Of a stretch of DNA of 64,000 bases, positions 1 to 11,731 are shown in pieces; position 1 is the first letter of the stretch, and the number at the start of each line of letters is the position of its first letter. The stretch spans positions 1 through 64,000 of the forward strand of contig CANMHT010000006.1 in NCBI GenBank assembly GCA_947497755.1, in the 5' to 3' direction. The notes below the pieces were generated by a model. The model was given only the letters and a program-made list of their open reading frames with translations. It was not told the DNA's origin and made no database searches. Position numbers and translations under genes: made by a program. This stretch comes from an uncultured Polaribacter sp. (lineage in GTDB: Bacteria; Bacteroidota; Bacteroidia; Flavobacteriales; Flavobacteriaceae).

Positions 1-1
1 G

Positions 2-1640
2 ATTTATGTAGGAGATGCTTCAAATGATGCATCAGCAGTAGTAATGAGTGGAGATGTTACAATGACTAATACAGGAGTAGTAACGATATCAGCAAATGCT
101 GTAACCACAGGAAAGATAACAGATTCAAATGTTACCAATGCGAAATTAGATAAGGCCAATATTCCATTGAGCGGATTTGGAGCAGCATCAGCAGATGTAG
201 CATTAGGGAACAATAAGTTAACAGGAGTAAAAGATCCAACGTTAGATCAAGATGCTGCTACGAAGAAATATGTAGATGATTTATCAAATGGGACATTGCG
301 AATAGGAGATGGAACAGGAAAGGCAGCAGAAGTTACTTTAAGTGGAGATGCGACAGTAACTAATACAGGAGCAGTAACAGTAGGGAAGATTGATGGGAAG
401 ACAGTTGATTTAAGTACAGCACCAACAGGTGGACAAGTTTTAAAATGGGACAATACCAATAGTAAGTGGATTGCTGGAGATGTAGATGGATTATCGACAA
501 ATTTATCAAACGGAAGGATTTATGTAGGAGATGCTTCAAATGATGCATCAGCAGTAGTAATGAGTGGAGATGTTACAATGACTAATACAGGAGTAGTAAC
601 GATATCAGCAAATGCTGTAACCACAGGAAAGATAACAGATTCAAATGTTACCAATGCGAAATTAGACAAGGGAAATATTCCATTAAGTGGATTTGGAGCA
701 GCTTCAGCAGATGTAGCATTAGGGAACAATAAGTTAACAGGTGTAAAAGATCCAACGTTAGCACAAGATGCAGCAACGAAGAAATATGTAGATGATAATT
801 TAGGAAATATAACAACCCTAGCTGATGGAAAGATTTATGTAGGAGATAGTAGTAATGATGCAACAGAGGTAGTTTTAAGTGGAGATGTTACAATGACTAA
901 TACAGGAGCAGTAACGATATCAGCAAATGCTGTAACCACAGGAAAGATAACAGATGCAAATGTTACCAATGCAAAATTAGATAAGGCCAATATTCCATTG
1001 AGCGGATTTGGAGCAGCTTCAGCAGATGTAGCATTAGGGAACAATAAGTTAACAGGAGTAAAAGATCCAACGTTAGCACAAGATGCAGCAACGAAGAAAT
1101 ATGTAGATGATAATTTAGGAAACATAACAACCTTAGTTGATGGAAAGATTTATGTAGGAAATAGTACTAATAAAGCAGCAGAGGTAACTTTAAGTGGAGA
1201 TGCAACGATGACCAATACAGGAGCAGTAACGATAGCAGCAAATGCAGTTACCACAGGAAAGATAAAAGATTCAAATGTTACTAATGCAAAATTAGATAAG
1301 GCTAATATTCCATTGAGCGGATTTGGAGCAGCTTCAGCAGATGTAGCATTAGGGAACAATAAGTTAACAGGAGTAAAAGATCCAACAGCAGATCAAGATG
1401 CAGCCACGAAGAAGTATGTAGATGATTTATCAAGTGGAAAGATTCGAATAGGAAATGCATCAGGAAAGGTAGCAGAAGTAACTTTAAGTGGAGATGCCAC
1501 TATAACTAATACAGGAGCAGTAACAGTAGAGAAGATTGATGGAAAGACAGTTGATTTAAGTACAGCACCAACAGATGGACAAGTTTTAAAATGGAATAAT
1601 ACAGCTAGTAAATGGGTTGCAGGTGATGATTCAACTGGAG
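2..1640 (+). repeat. Near-identical in-frame tandem modules inside adhesin gene (A modules start at 2, 518, 833, 1148; shorter B modules around 286-517 and 1426-1640)
   Basis: Direct reading: 'atttatgtaggaga...atgactaatacaggagcagtaacgatatcagcaaatgctgtaaccacaggaaagataacagat...' recurs with only a few mismatches; spacings 516, 315, 315 bp, all multiples of 3. Confidence 0.9.
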
Positions 1641-1927
1641 TAATTCCTACAACATCTCAAGCAGCAAATTACACTGTGTTAGCTAGTCAAGAGACTGTAT
1701 TTATTTCGGCAACATCTGGAGATGTAACGGTCACACTTCCAGCAGCAGTGAATGGAAAGAAAATTATTGTAAAAAAAATAGACTCTTCTGAAGTAAATGA
1801 AGTAATTGTTCAGGGGGCTTCTGGAGCTACCATAGATGGAAGTACGTCAATTTCAACAAGTGTTCCATATCAAGGTTGGATTTTACAATCTGACGGTACA
1901 AATTGGTTTATAGTAGGAGAAATTTAA
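2..1927 (+). CDS. Repeat-containing surface adhesin / phage tail-fibre-like protein (5'-truncated by window)
   Basis: Frame open from base 2; repeated GNNKLTGVKDPTxxQDAATKKYVDD and VxxSGDxTMTNTGxVTISANAVTTGKI modules; C-terminal domain (TVLASQETVFISATSGDVTVTLPAA...GWILQSDGTNWFIVGEI) typical of tail-fibre-like proteins. Confidence 0.8.
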   Translation: MYVGDASNDASAVVMSGDVTMTNTGVVTISANAVTTGKITDSNVTNAKLDKANIPLSGFGAASADVALGNNKLTGVKDPTLDQDAATKKYVDDLSNGTLRIGDGTGKAAEVTLSGDATVTNTGAVTVGKIDGKTVDLSTAPTGGQVLKWDNTNSKWIAGDVDGLSTNLSNGRIYVGDASNDASAVVMSGDVTMTNTGVVTISANAVTTGKITDSNVTNAKLDKGNIPLSGFGAASADVALGNNKLTGVKDPTLAQDAATKKYVDDNLGNITTLADGKIYVGDSSNDATEVVLSGDVTMTNTGAVTISANAVTTGKITDANVTNAKLDKANIPLSGFGAASADVALGNNKLTGVKDPTLAQDAATKKYVDDNLGNITTLVDGKIYVGNSTNKAAEVTLSGDATMTNTGAVTIAANAVTTGKIKDSNVTNAKLDKANIPLSGFGAASADVALGNNKLTGVKDPTADQDAATKKYVDDLSSGKIRIGNASGKVAEVTLSGDATITNTGAVTVEKIDGKTVDLSTAPTDGQVLKWNNTASKWVAGDDSTGVIPTTSQAANYTVLASQETVFISATSGDVTVTLPAAVNGKKIIVKKIDSSEVNEVIVQGASGATIDGSTSISTSVPYQGWILQSDGTNWFIVGEI

Positions 1928-2019
1928 TAAAAGATTGTTTTTAAGAAGAAGGAAAGTTTGTGATATTGTTTTAAGGGGCAAAAAACATTATTAATAGAGG
2001 GAAATGAGTACTTCTTCTT

Positions 2020-2050
2020 TTTTAAATTATTTAAAATAAATAATTTAAAA
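2020..2050 (+). other. Perfect AT-only inverted repeat (14-bp arms, AAA loop) between adhesin and CTD-B gene
   Basis: ttttaaattattta-aaa-taaataatttaaaa. Confidence 0.6.
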
Positions 2051-2099
2051 GCATGCTATTAAATAACTACTGAAAAGTATACAGTTTATCACTAAATAA

Positions 2100-3314
2100 A
2101 TGAATAATATGAAAAGACTACTAAATATATTTTTAATTTTATTTATATCTAAAGCTTTATCTCAGTCAACAGTAAGATCTGAAATAACAATTTTAAAGGA
2201 TACTAAAGTTTTTGTTTCTGATAATTTTGTTATAGAAAGTAATGGAGTTGTTTTAAACAATGGCGAATTAATTTTTAAATCTAACCTTACAAATAATGGA
2301 GTGTTGTCTTATACGCTAAACGACACAAGTGGTTTGGTAAAATTCGAAGGAGTAAATCAACAAGTTTTAGGTACGTCCACACCAGTATTTTATAATTTAT
2401 TATTTAATAATACTACTACAATTATTAAAAATAATTTACAAATAGACAACGAAATCAATTTTACTCATGGAATTGTAAATACAAGAGATAATGATGCAGT
2501 TATATTTTTTAATGAACAAGCTACTCATACAAACGTTTCTAATTTAAGTTTTATTGATGGAACAGTATTAAAGAAGGGAAGTTCTGATTTTATTTTTCCA
2601 ATAGGAGGTGGAAACAATTATAGATATTTAACAATAGAAAATATGAATGCAGATAATTCATTTTCTTCTTCTTATTTTTTTAATAATAGCAATTTGAAGT
2701 ATCCACATAATAAGAAAGATGATGTAATTAAGTTTATTGACACCAAAGAATACTGGGAATTAAAACGTATAGATGGAGATGATTATGTAATAATTGAATT
2801 AAGTAGAAGCCCATTAACTTCTTCAGCAGAAATAATGAATGAAGATTTAAAAAACTTACATATAGTTAGATGGGATAATGAGGAAAAATATTGGGTTAAT
2901 GAAAGTGGAATAATAAACGAAACAAATAACTCTATTAAAACTATAAGTAAAGTTTCAGGCTATGGTATATATGCACTTGCAATAGTTAATTCTGATTTAA
3001 TCTTACCTGATGATGTTGTAATATATAATAATCTTACCCCAAATGATGATGGAATTAATGATACTTTTTTAATTTCTGGAATAGAAAAATATCCTGATAA
3101 TTCTGTTAAAGTGTTTAATAGGTGGGGAAATCTTGTTTATGAAATAGAAGGATATAATAACAAAGACAAAGTTTTTAAGGGTATTGCTAATAAAGGCGGC
3201 TCATTTAATGATTCTGAGATATTGCCCTCTGGAACTTATTATTATGTTTTGACTTATACAGTGAATGGAAAAAATCTCAGAAGAATAGAATATTTATATA
3301 TAAATGGAAAATAA
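2100..3314 (+). CDS. T9SS-secreted protein with gliding-motility/type B C-terminal sorting domain
   Basis: Signal peptide; C-term LTPNDDGINDTFLISGIEKYPDNSVKVFNRWGNLVYEIEGYNNKDKVFKG...LPSGTYYYVLTY is the classic type B CTD. Confidence 0.85.
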   Translation: MNNMKRLLNIFLILFISKALSQSTVRSEITILKDTKVFVSDNFVIESNGVVLNNGELIFKSNLTNNGVLSYTLNDTSGLVKFEGVNQQVLGTSTPVFYNLLFNNTTTIIKNNLQIDNEINFTHGIVNTRDNDAVIFFNEQATHTNVSNLSFIDGTVLKKGSSDFIFPIGGGNNYRYLTIENMNADNSFSSSYFFNNSNLKYPHNKKDDVIKFIDTKEYWELKRIDGDDYVIIELSRSPLTSSAEIMNEDLKNLHIVRWDNEEKYWVNESGIINETNNSIKTISKVSGYGIYALAIVNSDLILPDDVVIYNNLTPNDDGINDTFLISGIEKYPDNSVKVFNRWGNLVYEIEGYNNKDKVFKGIANKGGSFNDSEILPSGTYYYVLTYTVNGKNLRRIEYLYINGK

Positions 3315-4251
3315 GAATAAAATATACTATAGTGTAAAAATGTTATTAATTTTAGTTCTTTTTGTTTTTATTGAACAAAGATTAGTAGCTCAACAACAAG
3401 TTCAATATACTCAATACATGTATACACCTTCTTTGGTTAATCCAGCTTATGTGGGTTTAGATGAAGAAATGAAAGTAAGTATTCTTCATAGATCTCAATG
3501 GGTGGGAATAAAAGGAGCGCCAACTTCTCAAACTTTATTTTTATCGACTCCAATTGGAGAAAGATTAGGTTTTGGATTTGGGGTAACAAGAGATGAGATT
3601 GGTCCTGCAAATGAAACAAATGCCACATTAGATTTATCATATGTTTTACAGTTAAATGATAGAGGGTTGTATTTTTCTTTTGGAATGAAAGGAGGTTTAC
3701 AATTATTGAATGTTGATTTTGATAAATTGATTACACATAATCCTAATGACCCTTCATTAAATGAAAATATTAATTCAAGAGTTACTCCTAATATTGGAAC
3801 TGGCTTTTATTTATATAGTAATGATTGGTATTTAGGGTTTTCTGCTCCAAATTTATTGAGGACTAAACATTATAACAAGTCATCAATTTCTACTGTAAGT
3901 AGCTCTACTCATTTTTATTTTATTGGAGGGAAAAGTTTTAATTTAAATAACAATACAAAATTAAAACCCGCATTTATGTTAAGGAGTGTTACAGGTACCC
4001 CAATAGCTGTAGACTTGTCTCTTAATTTTTTATTCAACAATAACTTTACTACCGGTATATCTTATAGACCTGGAGCAACAATTAGTGGTTTATTGGACTT
4101 TAAGATAAATAAACAGTTGTCTTTAGGTTATGCTTATGACTATGATATTTCAGATATTGGATATTTTTCAGGAGGTTCTCATGAAATATTATTAAGATAT
4201 CGATTTAATAAAATAATAGAAAACGTTAAACAACCAAGTTGGCTTTTTTAA
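3304..4251 (+). CDS. PorP/SprF family type IX secretion membrane protein
   Basis: QQQVQYTQYMYTPSLVNPAYVG...RSQWVGIKGAPTSQTLFLSTPIGERLGFG; paralogous to 49211-50134. Confidence 0.9.
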   Translation: MENKNKIYYSVKMLLILVLFVFIEQRLVAQQQVQYTQYMYTPSLVNPAYVGLDEEMKVSILHRSQWVGIKGAPTSQTLFLSTPIGERLGFGFGVTRDEIGPANETNATLDLSYVLQLNDRGLYFSFGMKGGLQLLNVDFDKLITHNPNDPSLNENINSRVTPNIGTGFYLYSNDWYLGFSAPNLLRTKHYNKSSISTVSSSTHFYFIGGKSFNLNNNTKLKPAFMLRSVTGTPIAVDLSLNFLFNNNFTTGISYRPGATISGLLDFKINKQLSLGYAYDYDISDIGYFSGGSHEILLRYRFNKIIENVKQPSWLF

Positions 4252-5639
4252 GGATGAAAAATATTAAAAATTTACTTTTAGTTCTTGTTCTATCTTTTAA
4301 TTATACATTAATAAATGGTCAAGAGAATTTATTCAAAAAACTAGATGACTCTATTTTTTCGAATAATTATGAATTACGAAAGATAACTGTTAATTCTAAA
4401 TCTGATGACTTTGGTGCTTTTATGTACAAAGACACACTATACTTTTCTTCTAATAGAAAAAGAAGAAAAATGATTCATTATATAAATAATGATAACACTT
4501 ATTTTTTTAACATTTATTTAGCTCCTTTTTATAATGAACAAAGTGAAAGTAATATAGCTCTATTTGAAAAGAATATAAATACAAATTTAAATGAAGCTAT
4601 ATCTTATATAACTAAAGATGGTAGAACAATGTATTATACTGCTAATGTTATAGATAAGGATACTATTAGGAGAAATTTAAGTATTATGAGAGCTATAAAG
4701 AAAGATAATATTTGGGGTGATATTGAGAGTTTACCAATTAATAGTAAATTTTACTCTAATGGACAAGCCGTACTAAATGGAAATGAAACAAAAATGTATT
4801 TTGTCTCTGATAGAGATACTTTAACAGGTTCAGATATTTACGTGGTGGATATTCATAAAGATGGTAGTTTAGGTAAACCTAAAAAGCTAGGAAACAAAAT
4901 AAACACTTCAAAAAAAGAATCCTTTCCCTTTATCACTGAAAATAATGAACTCTATTTTTCTTCTAATGGACATAATGGATATGGAAAACTAGATATTTAT
5001 TATATTGATTTAAATGATAAAGATCCTGAACTAATTAATTTAGGTTCTAACATAAATAGTTCAGCAGATGATTTTGCTTTTTTTCTTAACCCAATCACTT
5101 CTAAAGGATTTTTAAGCTCTAACAAAGAAGGTAATATTAATATTTATAATTTAATTGAGAAGAAACCAATAAAAGAAATTCTAGAGAAAAGAAAGAAAAA
5201 AAACAAAAGAAAAGAAGATAGTGTTAAAGTAAAAGAAAATAGTTCTAGATTAAAAAAAAATAAAAGACTAAGTAAAAAAAGAATAGCGTTTTATTTTGAT
5301 TATAACTCATCATATTTTAATAAATACTCAATCCAAGTATTAGATAGTATTTCGTCTCGTTTAATTTCAAATGATTTTTTAAAAATTAAGTTTTCATTTT
5401 ATTCAGATTCCAGAGGAACAAGTGAATATAATATGATGATGACAAACAAAAGATATTTTAGAGTAAAAGAGTATTTAACTCAAAATGGAGTAAATCCTGA
5501 ACGAATTTTTGGAGAAGTATTTGGGGAAACAAAGATTATAAATAAATGTGTTAATGATATTCCTTGTAATGAAGAAGAGCATAAAATTAATAGAAGAGTA
5601 GAATATTTATTCTTTAAAAAAGAAAATGAAAAAAAGTAA
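4239..5639 (+). CDS. OmpA-family protein with PD40-like repeats (short form lacking N-terminal TPRs)
   Basis: YFSSNRKRRK/YFVSDRDTLTGSDIYVVD and C-terminal OmpA domain (YFDYNSSYFNK...SFYSDSRGTSEYNMMMTNKRYFRVKEYL...INRRVEYLFF). Confidence 0.85.
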   Translation: MAFLRMKNIKNLLLVLVLSFNYTLINGQENLFKKLDDSIFSNNYELRKITVNSKSDDFGAFMYKDTLYFSSNRKRRKMIHYINNDNTYFFNIYLAPFYNEQSESNIALFEKNINTNLNEAISYITKDGRTMYYTANVIDKDTIRRNLSIMRAIKKDNIWGDIESLPINSKFYSNGQAVLNGNETKMYFVSDRDTLTGSDIYVVDIHKDGSLGKPKKLGNKINTSKKESFPFITENNELYFSSNGHNGYGKLDIYYIDLNDKDPELINLGSNINSSADDFAFFLNPITSKGFLSSNKEGNINIYNLIEKKPIKEILEKRKKKNKRKEDSVKVKENSSRLKKNKRLSKKRIAFYFDYNSSYFNKYSIQVLDSISSRLISNDFLKIKFSFYSDSRGTSEYNMMMTNKRYFRVKEYLTQNGVNPERIFGEVFGETKIINKCVNDIPCNEEEHKINRRVEYLFFKKENEKK

Positions 5640-5669
5640 GTTTTTAACCTTTTTAAATTATAAGATATA

Positions 5670-6137
5670 ATGAATATCTATTACTATTTAATAATAATAA
5701 TCTGTAGCTATATATTGTATTTAACTATAAATAATATAGTAAAACTCAAAAGGAATTTTAAGGGTTTAAAAATAAGATATGAAAATTTGTTTGATGGATA
5801 TCAAGAGTTGTGTAAAGAAAAGAGAATTATAGTAAAGAAAAATGAATTGTCTCATTTTGAGTTAGGAAAAAGTGTTAATGAATTGTGTATGATAATTTCT
5901 AAAATACGTACAGATTATACAGATATAGATGAAATCTATACTATTGAATTTTTGTTGAGTTGTTATGTTGAGGATAAAGAAAATATGTCGTTAACCGTTA
6001 AAGAGTTATGTGAGAAAAATTCATTTATCAATAATCAATACGATTTAAATGTTTGTAGTCAATTAAAAAATCGTGATAAAATAAATTTTTTAGGGTTAAC
6101 AGAAATTTTTATTAATAAAATAAAACAAAGACAGTAG
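5670..6137 (+). CDS. Hypothetical protein, N-terminal TM helix
   Basis: ORF with hydrophobic N-terminus; stop overlaps GTG start of next gene. Confidence 0.6.
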   Translation: MNIYYYLIIIICSYILYLTINNIVKLKRNFKGLKIRYENLFDGYQELCKEKRIIVKKNELSHFELGKSVNELCMIISKIRTDYTDIDEIYTIEFLLSCYVEDKENMSLTVKELCEKNSFINNQYDLNVCSQLKNRDKINFLGLTEIFINKIKQRQ

Positions 6138-9100
6138 TGAAAAGATTATTTTTTTTAGCGGTTTTATTTTGTCAAATACAATTTTTGCAAGCACAAGCAA
6201 CCTATACTCCAGGATCATCTGCTACAGTGTTAGCTACTCAAATTACCGGAGGAGGAGTTACTATAAACAATCCAGTGATAACTACAGGTGCTTCTTCACA
6301 AGTAGGAACTTTTTCTAATGGAATTGCAGGAGCGGGTTTACAAATAGATACAGGAGTTATTTTTACTACAGGTTCAGTTTCTAATTCATTTTCAACTAAC
6401 ACTTCTACTTCTTCTATAAATGCACCTGGTGGTAATTATACAGATCCAGAATTAATAAGTCTTCAAAATAATGCTACAAGAGATGTAGTAATTTTTGAAT
6501 TTGATGTGACTTTAGATCCATTGGCATCTGTACTAACCATAGATTATCAATTTATGTCAGATGAATATAATGAATATGTATGTTCTTCTATTAATGATGT
6601 TTTTGGTTATTTTGTTAAAAACAATAATCCTTTTGCTGGTGACTTTTATGAAAACTATAAAAATATAGCACTGATTCCGGGAACTACAAATCCAGTAGGG
6701 ATTAGTTCCATAAATAATGGTTCTCCTGGAGGAGGAAACTCTGCAGCAAATTGTATTGATTTAACTCAAAGTGCTCAGTTTTTAGATAATCCAGTAGGAG
6801 GTAGTATTATTTATATGGAATATGATGGTATTACAAAAAAACTAAGAGCTACAGCAAAGAACTTAGTGCCTGGAGGAACCTATCATGTAAAATTGGCTAT
6901 TGCGGATTCAGCAGATTCTAGATATGATTCAGCTGTATTAGTTAATAAAATTAGTGGTTTTTCTGACAATGATGATGATGGAGTGTATGATATTTCTGAT
7001 GTAGATGATGATAATGATGGAATTTTAGATGCTGTAGAAGATGCCAATTTAGATAATGATGACAATCCTTTAACAAATCCATCAGATACAGATGGAGATT
7101 CGATTCCTAATCATTTAGATTTAGACTCAGATGGTGATGGAATTCCAGATAATATTGAAGCTCAAAGCACCAATGGATATATTGCTCCGTCAGGTATATT
7201 TAGTGGAAATGGATTAGATACTGCTTATGGTTCAGGATTAGTACCTGTAAATACAGATGGAGTGTTAGATGGTGCAGATTTTATGGATACTGATGCAGAT
7301 AACGATGGTTTAAATGATACTTTAGAAGCAAATCTTACCTTAAGTGGTGGTAGTGGAAATAATGGTTTAGATAATGCATTTGAGGCTATAGACAATTATG
7401 AAGATCCTAATGGAACTATAGATCATGCAAATAATTTTCCAGATGAAGATTCAGATCTTGGCACTGGAGGAGATGTGGATTTTAGAGATGCAGTTACTTT
7501 GGGAGATAATGATGGAGACGGTATAAATGATAATATTGATTTGGACGATGATAATGATGGAATTTTAGATGAAATTGAAAACACCTGCGATATAACACCA
7601 GGCTATGATGGTTATTGGCCATTTGATAATATTACAAGTGATTTCTCTGGAAACTCTCATAATTTACAAAGCGGAGGACCAGCAGTTTTTACTACCACAG
7701 CTAAAAAAGGAAGTCATGCATTGTCATTTGATGGATCTTATTTTTTACGATTTAGTAATGGTACTTTTATGAATCAGGCAATTACCAATTTTACATATTC
7801 TCTTTGGATTAATCCTAGTACATTATCGGGTACACAAATGATTTTGGATGAAGGAGGAGGAACCAACGGTTTTGCTATAGTGTTAGATGGTAGTACTTTA
7901 AGGTGTTTTGTTGGTGAAGGTGGTGCAGAGCAACAAACCACTACTTTTACCATTCCTGCAACAGGAACTTGGTATCATATTGCAGCTTCATATGCCAATG
8001 GAAACCTAACTTTTTATTTTAATGGTACACCTTCAACAGTATTAAACACAGGTTTAGGGCAATTAGCAGCTCATAGTAATGGAAGTGGATTAGGAGGAAA
8101 AAATAGTAGTAGTGTAGATGGATTATCTGGAGTGGTTAATTTTAATGGTTTGATAGATGAATTTATTCATTATCCAATAGCTTTAACAGGAACAGATATT
8201 GCACGATTATTTAATAGTCCATCCTGTACTCCACCTGATACAGATGGAGACGGTATTGCTAACCATTTAGATTTAGATGCTGATGGTGATGGAATTCCAG
8301 ATAACATAGAAGCTCAAACAACCAATGGCTATATTGCTCCAAATGGAGTATATAATGGAGCTGGTATTGATACAGCTTATCCTACTGGACTTACTCCAAT
8401 TAATACAGATGGAACGGATAACCCAGATTATTTAGACTTAGATTCTGATAATGAAGGAAATAATGATAGTACAGAAGCAGGTTTAACACTAAATGGTGTT
8501 ATAGGAGTAAACGGTTTAGATAGCGCAGTATATACCAATACAACTTATAGCGATGTTAACGGAAACATAGATAATCCAACTAGCTTGCCAGATTCTGATT
8601 CTGATTTAACAACAACTGGAGATGTAGATTATAGAGATGATACCAATGACGTATCTATCGGAACTGGAAATACCTTGTGGCTTAGAGCAGATATTGGTGT
8701 TATTGGTGGGGCAAATGTGACTACATGGCAAGATCAAAGTGACTCCAATGATGATGGTAATTTTACAAACGATAGTAATTTTACTGCTTCTGGAGGTACT
8801 ACTCCAAATGGAACTGCAAACCTGTTAAACTTTAATCCTGTTGTTAGTTTTAATCAAGCTACAAATGATAAAATGACTTTTACAGGGAATTTAAATCCTA
8901 GAAGTATGTATATTGTTTATAATGACAATTCTATTTCTTCTTATACAACTGCTTTTACTAATAATGATGGAGAAGGTATTGGGCATGGAAATAGCAATGA
9001 TTCTCAGGTTTTTAATAGTGCAAATACTCCTCAACATGTTAGAAATGGAGATAATTATGTAAATGGAAAACCAACCAATCTATTATCACATCCAAGACCA

Positions 9101-11689
9101 GATAATTTTGAACAACAAACACGTATTTTCTTAAGTAATTTATCCAATGCAAGTCATACTTATTATGTAGGTAGTGATAGAAATAATTTAGGAAGAACCA
9201 TTAACGGTAGTGTGGCAGAAATATTATTATTTACAGATGCTCATGACGATCCTACAAGGCAAAAAATAGAAAGTTATTTAGCCTTAAAATATGGGTTTAC
9301 TTTAGATAATACCGATAATAGTGGTGCTATTATAGAAGGTGATTATGTATTATCTAATAGCGTAACCAAAGTATGGGATTATACAGCCAATAGCTCCTAT
9401 CATAATGATGTAGCTGGAATTGGTAGAGATGATACGCAAGTATTAAACCAAAAACAATCTAAATCTATTAATTCTGATGCCATTATTACTATGGGATTAG
9501 GAAGCATTGCTGCTACAAATGCAGCCAATGCCAATAGTTTTACTACTGATAAAGATTTCTTAGTTTGGGGAAATAATAATATTGCTTTGGGAGCAACCCT
9601 GCAGCCTGGAGTATTATGTGCTACAAGTTTACAACTCGATAGAAAATGGAAAATTGTTGAAACAGGTTCTGTAGCTACAGTACAAATTGCTGCTACCAAA
9701 GCAACGATAGATGCACATTTGAACAATGCTAGCTTTAGCAAAGTAATTAAAGTAGCTGATAATGAAGCACTAACTTCTAATGTAGAGTTTATATCACTAT
9801 CTGTGGTTACTATTAATGGAGAGCTAAACTATGTTGGTAACTTTGATTTTAATGGTACTAAATTCTTCACCTTTGCTGAAGTTAACGGAATTACGTGGAA
9901 TGGAAGTACAAACTCTTGGTCGGGTGGTTCTGGTCCTGGTGGCGCTCCTAATACTGCTGTGGTAGATAATACTCAATTAGTAACCATCGATGCAGAAGGT
10001 ACTACAAATCATGCTACTTTAACTGCCAATGCACAAGTGGGTTGTGTATGGATCAAAGCAGGTTCTAAATTAAATGTGGCTACCAATACATTCTTACAAA
10101 TTGCTGATCAATTACAATTAGATGGGGAACTTAGAATGGTTGGTTCTGCTCAATTAATTCAAACACATACAGGTGCTAGTCAGGTTACTGGAAATGGTCG
10201 TGCTTTTATTGACCAACAAGGAACTGTAACCACTACTTTTAGATATAACTATTGGACATCTCCAATGAAAGAAGTAGGAAAATCTACATTCTCGGTAAAA
10301 GGAGTAATGAAAGATGGGACTACTCCTACTTCTGTTGATGACTTTAATTTTATGCCGCCAGATATTAACTTTGTTACATACAATGGTTCTTATAATACTT
10401 TAAATGGAGATCACAATACATCACCTATTACCATTGCTAATTATTGGATCAATAGTTTTACTAATGGTTTGGTACGTTCTAGTTGGATTCAGAAATTAGA
10501 AACAGGAATTTTAAACCCAACAGGAGGATATATCTTAAAAGGTCCAGGCGCTGTACAGAATTACACCTTTGTAGGTACTCCAAATGATGGAGATATCACT
10601 ACAGTGATTAATGGAGGATATTCTAGTTTACTTGGTAATCCATACCCATCTGCTTTAGATGCGAACAAACTATTTGAAGATAACAATTCAATAATCAAAA
10701 CTTTGTACTTCTGGGAGCATCTGGGAGATTCGGGTAATCACAATATTGGTGGTTATTTAGGTGGGTATGGTATAAGAAATGCAACCATGGGAATTGCAGC
10801 TACAGCTCCGCCAAACGGAATAGGAGGTTTGGGAGGAACCACAAAAGCACCAGGAAGATATATTCCAGTAGCACAAGGATTTTTTGTAGAAGCAACAGGA
10901 GTAGGAGGTACAATTACATTTAATAATAGTCAACGAGTATACCAAAGAGAGAATGAAGATGGTGGATCTGATTCATTCTTTTTTAAAGGAAAACAAACAA
11001 ATCCATTACCAATACTAAAAATAGGATTTGAGTATAAAAACACAGAGAATAAAACCCTGCATCGTCAATTAGGAGTTTCTTTTAAAGCAGGAAATACTTT
11101 TAATAGAGAAGTAGGTTATGATAGCGAAGTGTTTAGTTTAGATCACTCAGATGCTTACTTTAAGTTTAAAGAAAATAGAGAGAAGTTTGCTATTGTTGGA
11201 ATTGGTGAAATAACAAATGATTTAGAGTTTCCAATAGCTATTTTGGTAGGGAGTTCTGGAGATTTTAAACTGATGATAGACGAAAAGAAACACATAGATA
11301 GAAAAGTGTTTTTAACCGATAAGCAAACAGGAGATAAATATGATTTATCATCAACAGTAAATCTAAGCTTATCTGCAGGAACTTACGAAGATCGCTTTTA
11401 TATATCTTTTGGAGGAACAGTATTATCAGTAGGAGAAGATCAATTAAAAAAGCAGTTAAAGGTATATCATAATAAAAATACCAAAGAACTAATCATTGAT
11501 AAAGAGCCAGAAATAAGAATTACTTCTATTTCGCTATTTAACATACTTGGAAAAAAAATACATGTAAAGTATAATCAAGATAATCAGGTAACTAAAATTA
11601 AATTACCTATTAAAAAAACTTTTAAATCTATATATATCATAAAACTAACAACAAACAAAGGGGTGTTTACTAAGAAGTTAGTTTTTTAA
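6137..11689 (+). CDS. Large (1850 aa) T9SS surface protein: choice-of-anchor-L-like domain, Asp-rich calcium-binding (TSP3-like) repeats, LamG-like domain, type A C-terminal sorting domain
   Basis: GTG start; [22 protein letters not shown] repeats; LamG-like [19 protein letters not shown]...; C-term [19 protein letters not shown]...[10 protein letters not shown]. Confidence 0.85.
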   Translation: MKRLFFLAVLFCQIQFLQAQATYTPGSSATVLATQITGGGVTINNPVITTGASSQVGTFSNGIAGAGLQIDTGVIFTTGSVSNSFSTNTSTSSINAPGGNYTDPELISLQNNATRDVVIFEFDVTLDPLASVLTIDYQFMSDEYNEYVCSSINDVFGYFVKNNNPFAGDFYENYKNIALIPGTTNPVGISSINNGSPGGGNSAANCIDLTQSAQFLDNPVGGSIIYMEYDGITKKLRATAKNLVPGGTYHVKLAIADSADSRYDSAVLVNKISGFSDNDDDGVYDISDVDDDNDGILDAVEDANLDNDDNPLTNPSDTDGDSIPNHLDLDSDGDGIPDNIEAQSTNGYIAPSGIFSGNGLDTAYGSGLVPVNTDGVLDGADFMDTDADNDGLNDTLEANLTLSGGSGNNGLDNAFEAIDNYEDPNGTIDHANNFPDEDSDLGTGGDVDFRDAVTLGDNDGDGINDNIDLDDDNDGILDEIENTCDITPGYDGYWPFDNITSDFSGNSHNLQSGGPAVFTTTAKKGSHALSFDGSYFLRFSNGTFMNQAITNFTYSLWINPSTLSGTQMILDEGGGTNGFAIVLDGSTLRCFVGEGGAEQQTTTFTIPATGTWYHIAASYANGNLTFYFNGTPSTVLNTGLGQLAAHSNGSGLGGKNSSSVDGLSGVVNFNGLIDEFIHYPIALTGTDIARLFNSPSCTPPDTDGDGIANHLDLDADGDGIPDNIEAQTTNGYIAPNGVYNGAGIDTAYPTGLTPINTDGTDNPDYLDLDSDNEGNNDSTEAGLTLNGVIGVNGLDSAVYTNTTYSDVNGNIDNPTSLPDSDSDLTTTGDVDYRDDTNDVSIGTGNTLWLRADIGVIGGANVTTWQDQSDSNDDGNFTNDSNFTASGGTTPNGTANLLNFNPVVSFNQATNDKMTFTGNLNPRSMYIVYNDNSISSYTTAFTNNDGEGIGHGNSNDSQVFNSANTPQHVRNGDNYVNGKPTNLLSHPRPDNFEQQTRIFLSNLSNASHTYYVGSDRNNLGRTINGSVAEILLFTDAHDDPTRQKIESYLALKYGFTLDNTDNSGAIIEGDYVLSNSVTKVWDYTANSSYHNDVAGIGRDDTQVLNQKQSKSINSDAIITMGLGSIAATNAANANSFTTDKDFLVWGNNNIALGATLQPGVLCATSLQLDRKWKIVETGSVATVQIAATKATIDAHLNNASFSKVIKVADNEALTSNVEFISLSVVTINGELNYVGNFDFNGTKFFTFAEVNGITWNGSTNSWSGGSGPGGAPNTAVVDNTQLVTIDAEGTTNHATLTANAQVGCVWIKAGSKLNVATNTFLQIADQLQLDGELRMVGSAQLIQTHTGASQVTGNGRAFIDQQGTVTTTFRYNYWTSPMKEVGKSTFSVKGVMKDGTTPTSVDDFNFMPPDINFVTYNGSYNTLNGDHNTSPITIANYWINSFTNGLVRSSWIQKLETGILNPTGGYILKGPGAVQNYTFVGTPNDGDITTVINGGYSSLLGNPYPSALDANKLFEDNNSIIKTLYFWEHLGDSGNHNIGGYLGGYGIRNATMGIAATAPPNGIGGLGGTTKAPGRYIPVAQGFFVEATGVGGTITFNNSQRVYQRENEDGGSDSFFFKGKQTNPLPILKIGFEYKNTENKTLHRQLGVSFKAGNTFNREVGYDSEVFSLDHSDAYFKFKENREKFAIVGIGEITNDLEFPIAILVGSSGDFKLMIDEKKHIDRKVFLTDKQTGDKYDLSSTVNLSLSAGTYEDRFYISFGGTVLSVGEDQLKKQLKVYHNKNTKELIIDKEPEIRITSISLFNILGKKIHVKYNQDNQVTKIKLPIKKTFKSIYIIKLTTNKGVFTKKLVF

Positions 11690-11731
11690 AAAGGAATAAA
11701 CTTAAAAAAGTTAACAATAAAATAATTAGGG

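Noticed and set aside
4-1359. Several antisense ORFs (4-213, 247-459, 520-729, 835-1125, 1150-1359) and 360-863 series
   Set aside because: They repeat because the underlying sense DNA repeats; no signal sequence, RBS or domain. Frame shadows of the adhesin.
2-1640. CRISPR-like array
   Set aside because: Repeat units are 105-172 codons, in frame and coding; no short direct repeats with unique spacers, no cas genes.
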